Origin: Treponema sp.
GTDB lineage: Bacteria; Spirochaetota; Spirochaetia; Treponematales; Treponemataceae
Assembly (NCBI GenBank): GCA_017551545.1
Contig: JAFZLJ010000119.1
Coordinates: 19,690 to 83,689, forward strand
DNA length: 64,000 bases
Direction: 5' to 3'
Positions 8,677-15,723 of the stretch are shown here, piece by piece. Numbering within the stretch: the first letter of the stretch is position 1; each line of letters begins with the position of its first letter. Made by a program: the position numbers and the translations under genes. The notes under the pieces are model-generated. The model was not told the DNA's origin. It ran no database searches and saw only the letters and a program-made list of their open reading frames with translations.

Positions 8677-11049
8677 TTAGTTGATTTTTTTCAAAGGAGC
8701 TTTGAAGCTCATTTTGCGAGGGGTTTCTATCTTTTCAAATTTGATTGTGTAGGTTGCGGCGTTGCGGTCAATTGAAACGACTGTACCGCGGCCCATAATT
8801 TTATGTTCAACAAGGTCGCCTTCTTGCAGAGTCGAGAGGGCTGATTTTTTTTCGAGCGCAGAGTCTGACTCTTTTATGTACATGCGTGTTTTTGTTACAA
8901 GCTGCGGCGGGAGTTCTACCTCGTAATTTAGCAATGGCTTGTCTATGTCAAAAATAAATCGTGAAGGGTAACGGCCGCCTGCGTGTGTGCTGAAGCCTTC
9001 TGCTTCTGAAAGGAACAGCAATTTTTGTGCACGGGTAACTGCTACAAAAGCAAGGCGTCGTTCTTCTTCCATGGCTTTGAGGCTGTCTACCTTTGAGCTT
9101 GGGAACATGTTTTCGTTGAGTCCCACAATAAATACAACAGGGAACTCAAGACCTTTTGCTGTGTGGATTGTCATGAGTCGTACAGCATTTTTGTGTGCAG
9201 TGATGTCTGCGTTTGTATAAAGGGCAGCATGGGCAAGATAATTTTCCAAAGTGCATTCTTCGCCGCAAGAGGTTTCGTATTCGTAGATTGACTGCTTGAG
9301 CTCTGCAAGGTTGTCTAAGCGCTCCTGGCTTCCTTCTGTGCGCAGGGCTTTTTCGTAACCGCTTTTGTTCATTACATGACTGAATAATTCCGAGATCTGC
9401 ATTTTGGAATAAGTGCCGGCAAAGCCTTCTATGAGGTCTATGAATTCCTGAGCCTTTGTGTTTGCAAAAAGCTCGTCGCCAACTTTCATTTTGAGGGCTT
9501 CGTAAAGAGAGCCGCCCTGCTGATCTACATATTCTTTGAGTGCTTTAATTCGCCTTTCTCCGATGTTTCTTTTTGGCTGATTTACTATTCGCAAAAATGA
9601 AAGGTCGTCCTTGTAAGCTATCATTCGAAGATAGGAAAGAGAATCTTTTATTTCTGCGCGGTCAAAAAACGGAACGCCTGAGTTTAAGGTGTAGGCAATT
9701 TTTTCGCGCTGGAAAACTTCTTCGATTGTGCGGCTGATGTAGTGGGCACGGTATAATATTGCAATGTCTGATGGAGAGTATGCATACTTGTGCGGCCCTT
9801 CGACAGGCTCAGGGACCCCAAGGTTGCCTGCGGTCCCTGAGATTGTCGAAGGGCCTTCTGTTAATTGCCTTATTTTATCTACCAATGCCTCTGCTTCTTC
9901 TTCTGCTGACTTTGCGTGGAAGTAAGAAGGGAGCGGGGTTTTAGGGGCAGAGCCCCTAGGCGAAGGGGTAGCGAACAACGCAGTGTGAGCGAGGGGAAGA
10001 TACGCTTCGCTAACGAGTTTTGTTTCCGATTTTTGATTTATCGGAGAACAAAACTCGCTTCCCCCTCCTAGGTTACCCGGAACTAACTCTTTCTTAATTC
10101 GGTTCCTGTTTTTATCAATAAGACTATTTGCGGCATCGAGAATTGGTTTTGTGCTGCGGTAGTTTTTGTCCATGATGATTGTCTGAACGCCCGGAAAACT
10201 TTTGTCGAAGTCCAGAAGGTAACGGATGTCGGCACCGCGCCAGGTATAGATTGTCTGGTCAGGATCGCCTACTACAAAAAGATTGTTGTGGTAAGGGCAG
10301 AGGGCCTTCATGAGCTCGTACTGAATAAAGTCTATATCCTGGAACTCATCGATCATTATGTATTCAAGACGCTCCTGCCACTTCTGACGGATTTCGTCGT
10401 TTGTCTGAAAAATGTAGAGCACGAACTTGAGAAGGTCGTTGTAGTCAAGGCCGAAGCACTTTTTTTCCTGATAGAGATAACCGTAAAAAATAATGTCATC
10501 TGGCTTGGTGGCAGCAAGGTACTTCTGATGGATTTCGTCGAGCGTCATGCGGATAAGGTCTTCATAATAATGAGGCTCTTTAAAAAGCTTTTTGATTTCT
10601 ATCATGTCGCGGGCTGCAGAAAAAGTCATCTGCCGCAGTGTAAGGCCTCGCTCTTCGTAAATAATCTGGAGCATTGCATCTATGTCGGAATTGTCCAGAA
10701 CAAGAAAACTTTTTGGATAGCTTACGGCATGAGAATCTTCCTGAAGCACGCTTACACAAAATCCGTGGAACGTAGAAATGTAACCTGTGTCGTTGTCGCC
10801 TGTGAGCTTACGGATTCGGTTTCGCATTTCGGCAGCGGCTTTATTTGTAAAAGTAACGCAAAGGATGTGAGAAGGAAGAATGCCAACTTCGTTTACAAGA
10901 TATGCAAAGCGGTGGGTGAGGGCGCGGGTTTTTCCTGAACCGGCTCCTGCAATTACACGGACATAACCTTCTGTTGTTGTGACTGCAGCTCGTTGCTCGG
11001 GGTTGAGGTTTTCGAGAATGTCTGTCTGGAGGTCGTCCTGTTGTTGCAT
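8677..11049 (-). CDS. pcrA: UvrD/PcrA-type ATP-dependent DNA helicase with repeat-derived insertions
   Basis: This 790-residue superfamily 1A 3'-5' helicase has the motif order Q-motif LNPEQRAAV (16-24), Walker A AGAGSGKT (35-42), a TFTNKAAAEM motif Ia and Walker B IMIDEFQDID. GDPDQTIYTWRGAD (III), NYRS (IV), TIHTAKGLEF (V) and VAVTRAQKLL (VI) follow. The C-terminal ~60 residues form the usual Tudor-like tail (GDLVEHKIMGRGTV). Between motif IV and the next conserved block lie two low-complexity inserts, about residues 323-374 and 398-418, which correspond at DNA level to palindromic repeats. Both are in frame, and all motifs remain, so it is probably active. The -10 TATACT lies 6 nt before the ATG, suggesting leaderless initiation. 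The role is DNA repair and displacement of proteins from DNA. Confidence 0.95.
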   Translation of the reverse strand: MQQQDDLQTDILENLNPEQRAAVTTTEGYVRVIAGAGSGKTRALTHRFAYLVNEVGILPSHILCVTFTNKAAAEMRNRIRKLTGDNDTGYISTFHGFCVSVLQEDSHAVSYPKSFLVLDNSDIDAMLQIIYEERGLTLRQMTFSAARDMIEIKKLFKEPHYYEDLIRMTLDEIHQKYLAATKPDDIIFYGYLYQEKKCFGLDYNDLLKFVLYIFQTNDEIRQKWQERLEYIMIDEFQDIDFIQYELMKALCPYHNNLFVVGDPDQTIYTWRGADIRYLLDFDKSFPGVQTIIMDKNYRSTKPILDAANSLIDKNRNRIKKELVPGNLGGGSEFCSPINQKSETKLVSEAYLPLAHTALFATPSPRGSAPKTPLPSYFHAKSAEEEAEALVDKIRQLTEGPSTISGTAGNLGVPEPVEGPHKYAYSPSDIAILYRAHYISRTIEEVFQREKIAYTLNSGVPFFDRAEIKDSLSYLRMIAYKDDLSFLRIVNQPKRNIGERRIKALKEYVDQQGGSLYEALKMKVGDELFANTKAQEFIDLIEGFAGTYSKMQISELFSHVMNKSGYEKALRTEGSQERLDNLAELKQSIYEYETSCGEECTLENYLAHAALYTNADITAHKNAVRLMTIHTAKGLEFPVVFIVGLNENMFPSSKVDSLKAMEEERRLAFVAVTRAQKLLFLSEAEGFSTHAGGRYPSRFIFDIDKPLLNYEVELPPQLVTKTRMYIKESDSALEKKSALSTLQEGDLVEHKIMGRGTVVSIDRNAATYTIKFEKIETPRKMSFKAPLKKIN
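9794..9855. repeat. Family C repeat, inverted pair inside the helicase gene
   Basis: One unit (ggcccttcgacaggctcagg...) at 9794-9819 is followed by an inverted unit at 9832-9855. Read on the coding strand, they give GPSTISGT and VPEPVEGP, two of the peptides that this repeat encodes elsewhere in the window. Confidence 0.9.
9926..10079. repeat. Second palindromic insertion inside the helicase gene (family D)
   Basis: This ~150-bp block holds a small hairpin (aggggc-aga-gcccct) near 9943-9957 and a 17-bp stem with one bulge at 10014-10057 (left arm cgagttttgtttccgat). It encodes ~50 residues with no counterpart in helicase motifs. No second copy is visible in the window. Confidence 0.6.
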
Positions 11050-11055
11050 ATGTTT

Positions 11056-11061
11056 AGTATA
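11056..11061 (-). promoter_or_regulatory. -10 box, leaderless start of the helicase gene
   Basis: TATACT on the minus strand ends 6 nt before the ATG at 11049, with no Shine-Dalgarno. Confidence 0.55.
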
Positions 11062-11085
11062 AATGAAATGTCATGGATTTTCTAC

Positions 11086-11113
11086 TTGACTTTTAGCGTA
11101 GACACAGTAGAAT
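11086..11113 (+). promoter_or_regulatory. Promoter of the HD-GYP gene, leaderless
   Basis: TTGACT (11086-11091), a 16-bp spacer and TAGAAT (11108-11113), then 6 nt to the ATG at 11120. Confidence 0.7.
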
Positions 11114-11119
11114 TTTCTT

Positions 11120-12022
11120 ATGTTCTGGATTGGACAGGCGCTCATTCTTCTGGGCTTTATTTTTCAGATTTGCAATCTCATTATTGATGTAAGGTTTATT
11201 CTTTACAAAAGGAATTCTATTACAGAAGGAAAAACGCATAACCAGTTTCTTGATTTTTTAATTCTGGGAATGGTCTGTCTTTTCTGTGTTGTTTATCTGA
11301 TTATTCTTTTTGCAAAAATACAATCTATCTGGGTGGGCATTCTTCTTTTTGCGGGAGCTTGTTTTGTAACAACAGTTCTGCTTTGGATTTACACTCTCAC
11401 TAAGGGAATCCGCGATTCTGCTTTTTCTATTTCTAAAACTTTGATTGGAATTGTAGAAGCCCGCGATCCTAACCTGAATGGTCACAGTCTTCATGTTCAG
11501 GAGCTGGCGCTGCTTATTTATAAATATCTGCCGGCGGGAATGCATAAGGGAATCAGTGCTGAAAATCTTAAGTATGCGGCTCTTTTTCATGATGTGGGCA
11601 AGCTTGGTATTCCTGAAGCAATTTTGAATAAACCCGGAAAGCTTGATGATGAAGAATGGATTTTGATGCGTCGTCATCCTGAAATTTCTGTGAAGATTCT
11701 GGAACCGCTTTCTTCTTTTGATTACATTCGTAACTGGATTTTGTATCATCATGAGCGCGTGGACGGAAAGGGATATCTGAAGATTCCTGTAAAAGAGATT
11801 CCTATGGCAGCTCGAATCATCAGTGTGGCAGATACTTATTCTGCTATTACAATGGCGCGTTCTTATAAACCTGGCAAGAGCTACGACGAAGCAATTGCTA
11901 TTATAAAGGATGTTGCCGGAAGTCAGCTTGATAAAGAAATTGTGGATATTTTCTGTTCTATTCCAAGAAAGGAAGTGGAGGATTGTATATGTCGGATTCA
12001 AATGCAAAACCAGGAGCTGTAA
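11120..12022 (+). CDS. Membrane HD-GYP domain protein, probable c-di-GMP phosphodiesterase
   Basis: This 300-residue protein has three membrane helices in the first ~95 residues and then an HD-GYP domain (~100-290). Visible metal and catalytic signature: HDVGKLGIP (His157-Asp158), HP at ~186, HHERVDGKGY (210-219) and SVADTYSAIT (235-244). In the classic HHExxDGxGYP motif the final Pro is not present here (GYL). The domain hydrolyses c-di-GMP to pGpG or GMP. The unknown gene downstream overlaps its end by 34 nt and is likely cotranscribed. A strong promoter sits immediately before the ATG. Confidence 0.9.
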   Translation: MFWIGQALILLGFIFQICNLIIDVRFILYKRNSITEGKTHNQFLDFLILGMVCLFCVVYLIILFAKIQSIWVGILLFAGACFVTTVLLWIYTLTKGIRDSAFSISKTLIGIVEARDPNLNGHSLHVQELALLIYKYLPAGMHKGISAENLKYAALFHDVGKLGIPEAILNKPGKLDDEEWILMRRHPEISVKILEPLSSFDYIRNWILYHHERVDGKGYLKIPVKEIPMAARIISVADTYSAITMARSYKPGKSYDEAIAIIKDVAGSQLDKEIVDIFCSIPRKEVEDCICRIQMQNQEL

Positions 12023-12534
12023 GTCAGGCTTTGGATGATTTTTCTAAAAAGTTCGCACGTTTTGCTGCAGACCCTCAGGCTGTTGAAGGGCTGAAGGTTG
12101 AATCTCCGCTTAAGTCTCTGCAGGACCAGATAAACGAACGTGAGTCGGAACGGGCCTCTGTTTTGCGCCGCCAGTTTCTGGAATATGTAAGTCCTTTGAC
12201 TTCTGATATTGAAGATGATGAAGAGGCGCTTCTTAAGGCTTATAAATTGTACTGCCAGGTTGTGGAACTGAACGAAACAGCAGGAGATGCCGGAACTCAT
12301 TTGCGTGATTTTTCTGTGACAAGTCCGCTTTGTCGTAAGAGTGAATATACTGGTGGCGGTGACGGGCGTTTTTGTTTTTTACGCCTTTGGTTTGCAGCAA
12401 CTAACCCCGATGCACTTTTTATGCCTGTGATGGAACAGGATGCTAACGGAAACTGGTATCTTAGTTTTGTGGAAAAAGAAATGTGGAAGCCAACGCTTCT
12501 GGAACGAGAAATTATGCAGATTGTCGGGGAATGA
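11989..12534 (+). CDS. Small protein of unknown function
   Basis: This 181-residue soluble protein belongs to no family I recognise. It starts with a low-complexity N-terminal part, then a helix-rich acidic middle (ESERASVLRRQFLEYVSPL, DIEDDEEALLKAYKLYCQ). The end is more beta-like with aromatic residues (GRFCFLRLWFAATNPDALFMPV, NGNWYLSFVEKEMWKPTLLE). I chose the ATG at 11989 over the TTG two codons upstream because a GGAGG lies 8 nt before it. It overlaps the HD-GYP gene, which suggests coupled translation and a linked function. Confidence 0.75.
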   Translation: MSDSNAKPGAVSQALDDFSKKFARFAADPQAVEGLKVESPLKSLQDQINERESERASVLRRQFLEYVSPLTSDIEDDEEALLKAYKLYCQVVELNETAGDAGTHLRDFSVTSPLCRKSEYTGGGDGRFCFLRLWFAATNPDALFMPVMEQDANGNWYLSFVEKEMWKPTLLEREIMQIVGE

Positions 12535-12554
12535 ACTGCGGGTAAAGGGTGCCC

Positions 12555-12583
12555 TTGACAAAAAAGGTCCAACTCATTAAATT
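12555..12583 (+). promoter_or_regulatory. Promoter of the aro operon leader
   Basis: A consensus TTGACA (12555-12560), a 17-bp spacer and TAAATT (12578-12583, 4 of 6 matches). This places the transcript start near 12590, just ahead of the leader peptide. Confidence 0.7.
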
Positions 12584-12606
12584 GATTTTAACTTTTGGAG
12601 ACAAAA

Positions 12607-12678
12607 TTGAAAGGTAACTTTTATTACGGCGCATATTATTATTACTCTTATTATGCTACAGGCAAGGGCAGTAAGTAA
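12607..12678 (+). CDS. Tyrosine-rich leader peptide of the aro operon attenuator
   Basis: This 23-codon open frame starts with TTG, has a GGAG 6 nt upstream (12597-12600) and ends with TAA at 12676-12678. Eight codons are Tyr (positions 6, 7, 10-13, 15 and 16, at 12622-12654) and codon 5 is Phe. Such a peptide ahead of aroF and tyrA, and upstream of an intrinsic terminator, is the classical design of ribosome-mediated attenuation. Stalling at Tyr codons when charged tRNA-Tyr is scarce would let the operon be transcribed. The last Lys codon and the stop codon (12673-12678) are themselves part of the antiterminator. Confidence 0.9.
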   Translation: MKGNFYYGAYYYYSYYATGKGSK

Positions 12679-12731
12679 TTTGTGCAATAAATGTTACTAA
12701 ACATTGAATATAACAACCGCACGGATTACTT
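12673..12731 (+). promoter_or_regulatory. Antiterminator of the tyrosine attenuator
   Basis: Bases 12673-12685 (AAGTAATTTGTGC) can pair along all 13 positions with 12719-12731 (GCACGGATTACTT), counting two G-U pairs. An inner hairpin (aatgtt 12690-12695, aacatt 12700-12705) is nested inside. The 3' arm is the left arm and loop of the terminator at 12715-12748, so the two structures exclude each other. A ribosome paused on the Tyr codons leaves 12673-12685 free; one at the stop codon covers it. Confidence 0.85.
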
Positions 12732-12748
12732 CCGCGCGGTTTTTTTTT
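12715..12748 (+). terminator. Attenuator terminator upstream of aroF
   Basis: The stem is aaccgcacgg (12715-12724) and ccgcgcggtt (12732-12741), 10 bp with one A-C mismatch, with a 7-nt loop. A run of nine T (12740-12748) follows. It ends directly at the Shine-Dalgarno of aroF. Confidence 0.92.
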
Positions 12749-12760
12749 GGAGGAAACAAC

Positions 12761-13759
12761 ATGATAGCAGTACTTAAATCGGGTGTAACTCACGAGCAGA
12801 TTGACAATCTTATTGAATGGTTCAAGTCGCAGGGACTTAAAGTTCATCTTTCAGAAGGTGATTATAAAACTATTCTTGGTTTGATAGGTGATACTACAAA
12901 GATTGATATTGATCTGCTTAAAGGTCTTGATATTATTGAATCGGTAACTCGCATTACAGAGCCGTTCAAAAAGGCAAACAGAAAGTTTCATCCGGAAGAT
13001 ACAGTTGTTGATGTAAGCGGCGTAAAAATTGGCGGCGGAAACTTTGCTTTTATTGCAGGCCCTTGTTCTGTAGAAAGCCGCGATCAGATTATTGAAGTTG
13101 CACAGGCTGTTAAGGCAAGCGGTGCAAAGTTGCTTCGTGGTGGTGCTTTTAAGCCTCGTACTTCTCCTTATGATTTCCAGGGACTTAAAGCTGAAGGATT
13201 GGAATTGCTGCTTGAGGCTAAGAAGGCAACCGGTATGCCAATTGTTACAGAAATCATGAGCCCTGCCCATATTCCTCTTTTTGAAAATGTAGATTTGATT
13301 CAGGTTGGTGCACGCAACATGCAGAACTTTGAACTTCTTAAGGAGCTAGGTAAGATTAACAAACCTATTCTTCTTAAGCGCGGTCTTGCAAACACAATGA
13401 AAGAATTCCTTATGAGTGCTGAATACATCATGGCCGGTGGAAACGAAAACGTTATTTTGTGCGAGCGCGGAATCAGAACTTACGAAACTTATACACGTAA
13501 TACGCTGGATCTGTCGGCTGTGCCAATGCTCCACGAACTAACACATCTTCCAATTATTGTTGACCCTTCTCATGCTACCGGTATTGCACGCATGGTTAAG
13601 CCTATGGCTATGGCTGCAGCTGCTTGTGGTGCCGACGGAATTATGATTGAAGTTCACAATAATCCTCCTATGGCCTTGTGCGATGGTGCTCAGTCGCTTA
13701 CTCCTGCTCAGTTTGATGATGTTGCAAAACGTGTAATGAAGATTCGCGAGGTGATTTAA
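12761..13759 (+). CDS. aroF: 3-deoxy-7-phosphoheptulonate synthase (DAHP synthase)
   Basis: This 332-residue type I-beta DAHP synthase condenses phosphoenolpyruvate and erythrose 4-phosphate in the first step of the shikimate pathway. Residues 1-70 form the ferredoxin-like regulatory domain (MIAVLKSGVTHEQIDNLIEW), as in Thermotoga-type enzymes, where it mediates feedback by Tyr or Phe. The barrel follows, with AGPCSVES (~103-110), the KPRTSPY substrate loop, VGARNMQNFELL, KRGLANT and IVDPSHATG. An in-frame upstream ATG (12704) runs through the terminator and is rejected; the ATG at 12761 has GGAGG at 12749-12753. It is the first gene of an aro operon under tyrosine attenuation. Confidence 0.97.
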   Translation: MIAVLKSGVTHEQIDNLIEWFKSQGLKVHLSEGDYKTILGLIGDTTKIDIDLLKGLDIIESVTRITEPFKKANRKFHPEDTVVDVSGVKIGGGNFAFIAGPCSVESRDQIIEVAQAVKASGAKLLRGGAFKPRTSPYDFQGLKAEGLELLLEAKKATGMPIVTEIMSPAHIPLFENVDLIQVGARNMQNFELLKELGKINKPILLKRGLANTMKEFLMSAEYIMAGGNENVILCERGIRTYETYTRNTLDLSAVPMLHELTHLPIIVDPSHATGIARMVKPMAMAAAACGADGIMIEVHNNPPMALCDGAQSLTPAQFDDVAKRVMKIREVI

Positions 13760-14608
13760 GTGAGTGCAGATAAAGTAAAAACTGTCGGCGTTGTCGGACT
13801 TGGTTTGATTGGTTCCTCTTTTGCAAAGGCTTTTCATGAGTCCGGCTGCAAGGTTTATGCTTACGACGCAGATTCTTCTGTTCTTCTTATGGGAAAGATT
13901 GCAGGTTTTGTAAAGGACGAGCTCACTTCCGACCGCCTTGCTGATTGTGATTTAGTTTTGATTTGTATTTACCCTCAGGGAACAATTGATTACGTAAAGG
14001 CAAATGCAGACAAGTTTCGTAAGGGTGGACTTGTTATGGACACTGGTGGAATTAAGCGCCCAGTTTGTGAAGCCTGTTTTAAGATTGCAAAGAAGAGCGG
14101 ATTTGTTTTTGTTGGAACACATCCTATGGCCGGTAATAAATATTCGGGAATGAAGCATTCACGTGGTTCACTTTTTAAGGGTGCACCGCTTGTTATTGTT
14201 CCGCCAAGCTTTGATGATATGAAGTTGATTGACCGTGTTAAAGCTGCCATGGCTCCTGCTGAGTTTGGAAGCTTTATGCTTTCTCATGCAGACAAGCACG
14301 ACCAGATGATTGCCTTTACTTCGCAGCTTGCACATGTTGTTTCTAACGCTTATGTAAAAAGTCCTACAGCAAAGGAGCACCACGGATTTTCTGCTGGCAG
14401 CTATAAGGATTTGACTCGTGTAGCCTGGCTTAATTCACAGATGTGGTCAGAGCTCTTTTTGGAAAACAAAGACAATTTAATGAACGAAATTGACAGCCTG
14501 ATTGGTGAACTCAAAAAATATAAAGATGCAATGCAGAAGGATGACAGGGAAGGGCTGCAGAAGCTTTTGCAGGAAGGAAGCGACCGAAAAGCAGAATTGG
14601 ATGGTTAA
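13760..14608 (+). CDS. tyrA: Prephenate dehydrogenase
   Basis: This 282-residue NAD-dependent enzyme converts prephenate to 4-hydroxyphenylpyruvate, the committed step to tyrosine. The Rossmann motif VGVVGLGLIGSSFAKAF is at ~9-25; THPMAGNKYSG (~118-128) carries the conserved His, and HDQMIAFTSQLAHVVSNA (~176-193) is the family signature. There is no fused chorismate mutase or ACT domain. The GTG start at 13760 directly follows the aroF stop, with AGGTG ~8 nt upstream, so translation is probably coupled. Having tyrA second in the operon explains why the leader senses Tyr. Confidence 0.95.
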   Translation: MSADKVKTVGVVGLGLIGSSFAKAFHESGCKVYAYDADSSVLLMGKIAGFVKDELTSDRLADCDLVLICIYPQGTIDYVKANADKFRKGGLVMDTGGIKRPVCEACFKIAKKSGFVFVGTHPMAGNKYSGMKHSRGSLFKGAPLVIVPPSFDDMKLIDRVKAAMAPAEFGSFMLSHADKHDQMIAFTSQLAHVVSNAYVKSPTAKEHHGFSAGSYKDLTRVAWLNSQMWSELFLENKDNLMNEIDSLIGELKKYKDAMQKDDREGLQKLLQEGSDRKAELDG

Positions 14609-14612
14609 GCGT

Positions 14613-14676
14613 GGATTGCTTCGCCTTCGGCTCGCAATGACATGTCATTGCGAGGAGCGCAGCGACGTGGCAATCC
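14613..14676. repeat. Family B repeat (copy 2, half-elements in reversed order)
   Basis: The ggattgcttcg...ctcgcaatgac half comes first and the gtcattgcgag...gtggcaatcc half directly after it. It fills the tyrA-aroB gap inside the operon. Confidence 0.85.
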
Positions 14677-14697
14677 AGAATTGGAAGGAATAAACTT

Positions 14698-15723
14698 ATG
14701 GAAACAATTCACGTAAACGTAAAAGACTCATATGACGTTCTCGTGGGCCCTGGCCTTTTGGCTCAGAGCGGTGCCCTCATCAAAGACGTAGACAGCCGTA
14801 TTCAAAAGCTCCTTATTGTGAGTGATTCACATGTTGCTAAGTTGTATAAGGATGCGTTGGCGGGTGTGCTGCGAGAGGCCGGCTTTGAAGTTTTTGATTT
14901 TGTTTTTGATGCCGGTGAACAGAGTAAGAATCTTGAAACAGTTGGGGCAATTCTTGGTGTGCTAGCTGAAAAGGCCTTTACCAGAACAGACGCAGTTGTT
15001 GCTCTTGGCGGAGGTGTTGCTACAGACATTGCCGGATTTTCTGCTTCCATTTTTTTACGTGGTATAAAAGTTTTCCAGATACCTACTTCTCTACTTGCAC
15101 AGGTTGATGCTTCTGTCGGCGGCAAGACAGGTGTTGATTTACCTGAAGGAAAAAATCTTGTTGGTTCTTTCTATCAGCCGTCGCTTGTTATTATTGATAC
15201 AGATCTGCTTGCTTCTCTTGATGATGTGATTTTTACAGAAGGTATGGCAGAGGTTATAAAATACGCTTTTATCTGCGACAAAAATCTTTTTGAACGCTTG
15301 CAGAAAAAGCTTACAAAGTCTTCTCCACAACTGCCCGAAATTATTGCTCAGTGTGTTCGCATTAAAGCAGACATTGTTTCTAAAGATGAACACGACAACG
15401 GCCTGCGCCAGCTTTTGAACTTTGGTCATACAATTGGTCACGTAATTGAAGCCCGCAGTAATTTTACAGTTTCGCACGGCTTTGCTGTTGCCAAGGGAAT
15501 GGAACGCATAAGTCGTACAAGTAATGTGCATTCAGAAGTTGTGGAGCTTCTTAAGAAATACGACCTGCCGTGTGATGACCCTATCACCAGCGACCAGATT
15601 TTGCAGGGAGTTATGAACGACAAGAAAAAGCGCGGTGGTAATATTACAATAGCCTTTGTAAACGCCATAGGCGCCGGCGAGCTTCGAACAATGAGTCTTG
15701 AAGAATTTGGAAATTATTTATGA
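14698..15723 (+). CDS. aroB: 3-dehydroquinate synthase
   Basis: This 341-residue NAD- and metal-dependent enzyme cyclises DAHP to 3-dehydroquinate. Motifs seen: GGGVATDIAGFSASIFLRG (~101-119), the nucleotide-binding QIPTSLLAQVDASVGGKTGVD (~124-144), EGMAEVIKYAFI and the metal-binding pair in RQLLNFGHTIGHVIE and SHGFAVAKGM. The start has GGAAGGA ~10 nt upstream. Its last 4 nt overlap the aroA start. Length and motifs are complete. Confidence 0.97.
   Translation: METIHVNVKDSYDVLVGPGLLAQSGALIKDVDSRIQKLLIVSDSHVAKLYKDALAGVLREAGFEVFDFVFDAGEQSKNLETVGAILGVLAEKAFTRTDAVVALGGGVATDIAGFSASIFLRGIKVFQIPTSLLAQVDASVGGKTGVDLPEGKNLVGSFYQPSLVIIDTDLLASLDDVIFTEGMAEVIKYAFICDKNLFERLQKKLTKSSPQLPEIIAQCVRIKADIVSKDEHDNGLRQLLNFGHTIGHVIEARSNFTVSHGFAVAKGMERISRTSNVHSEVVELLKKYDLPCDDPITSDQILQGVMNDKKKRGGNITIAFVNAIGAGELRTMSLEEFGNYL

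Noticed and set aside
9794..10079. Helicase gene as a pseudogene because of inserted repeats
   Set aside because: Both insertions keep the frame, and all helicase motifs are present on one uninterrupted chain.
12704..12760. In-frame upstream extension of aroF
   Set aside because: It runs through the attenuator terminator and has no Shine-Dalgarno; the ATG at 12761 has GGAGG at the right distance and the protein then starts like other type I-beta enzymes.
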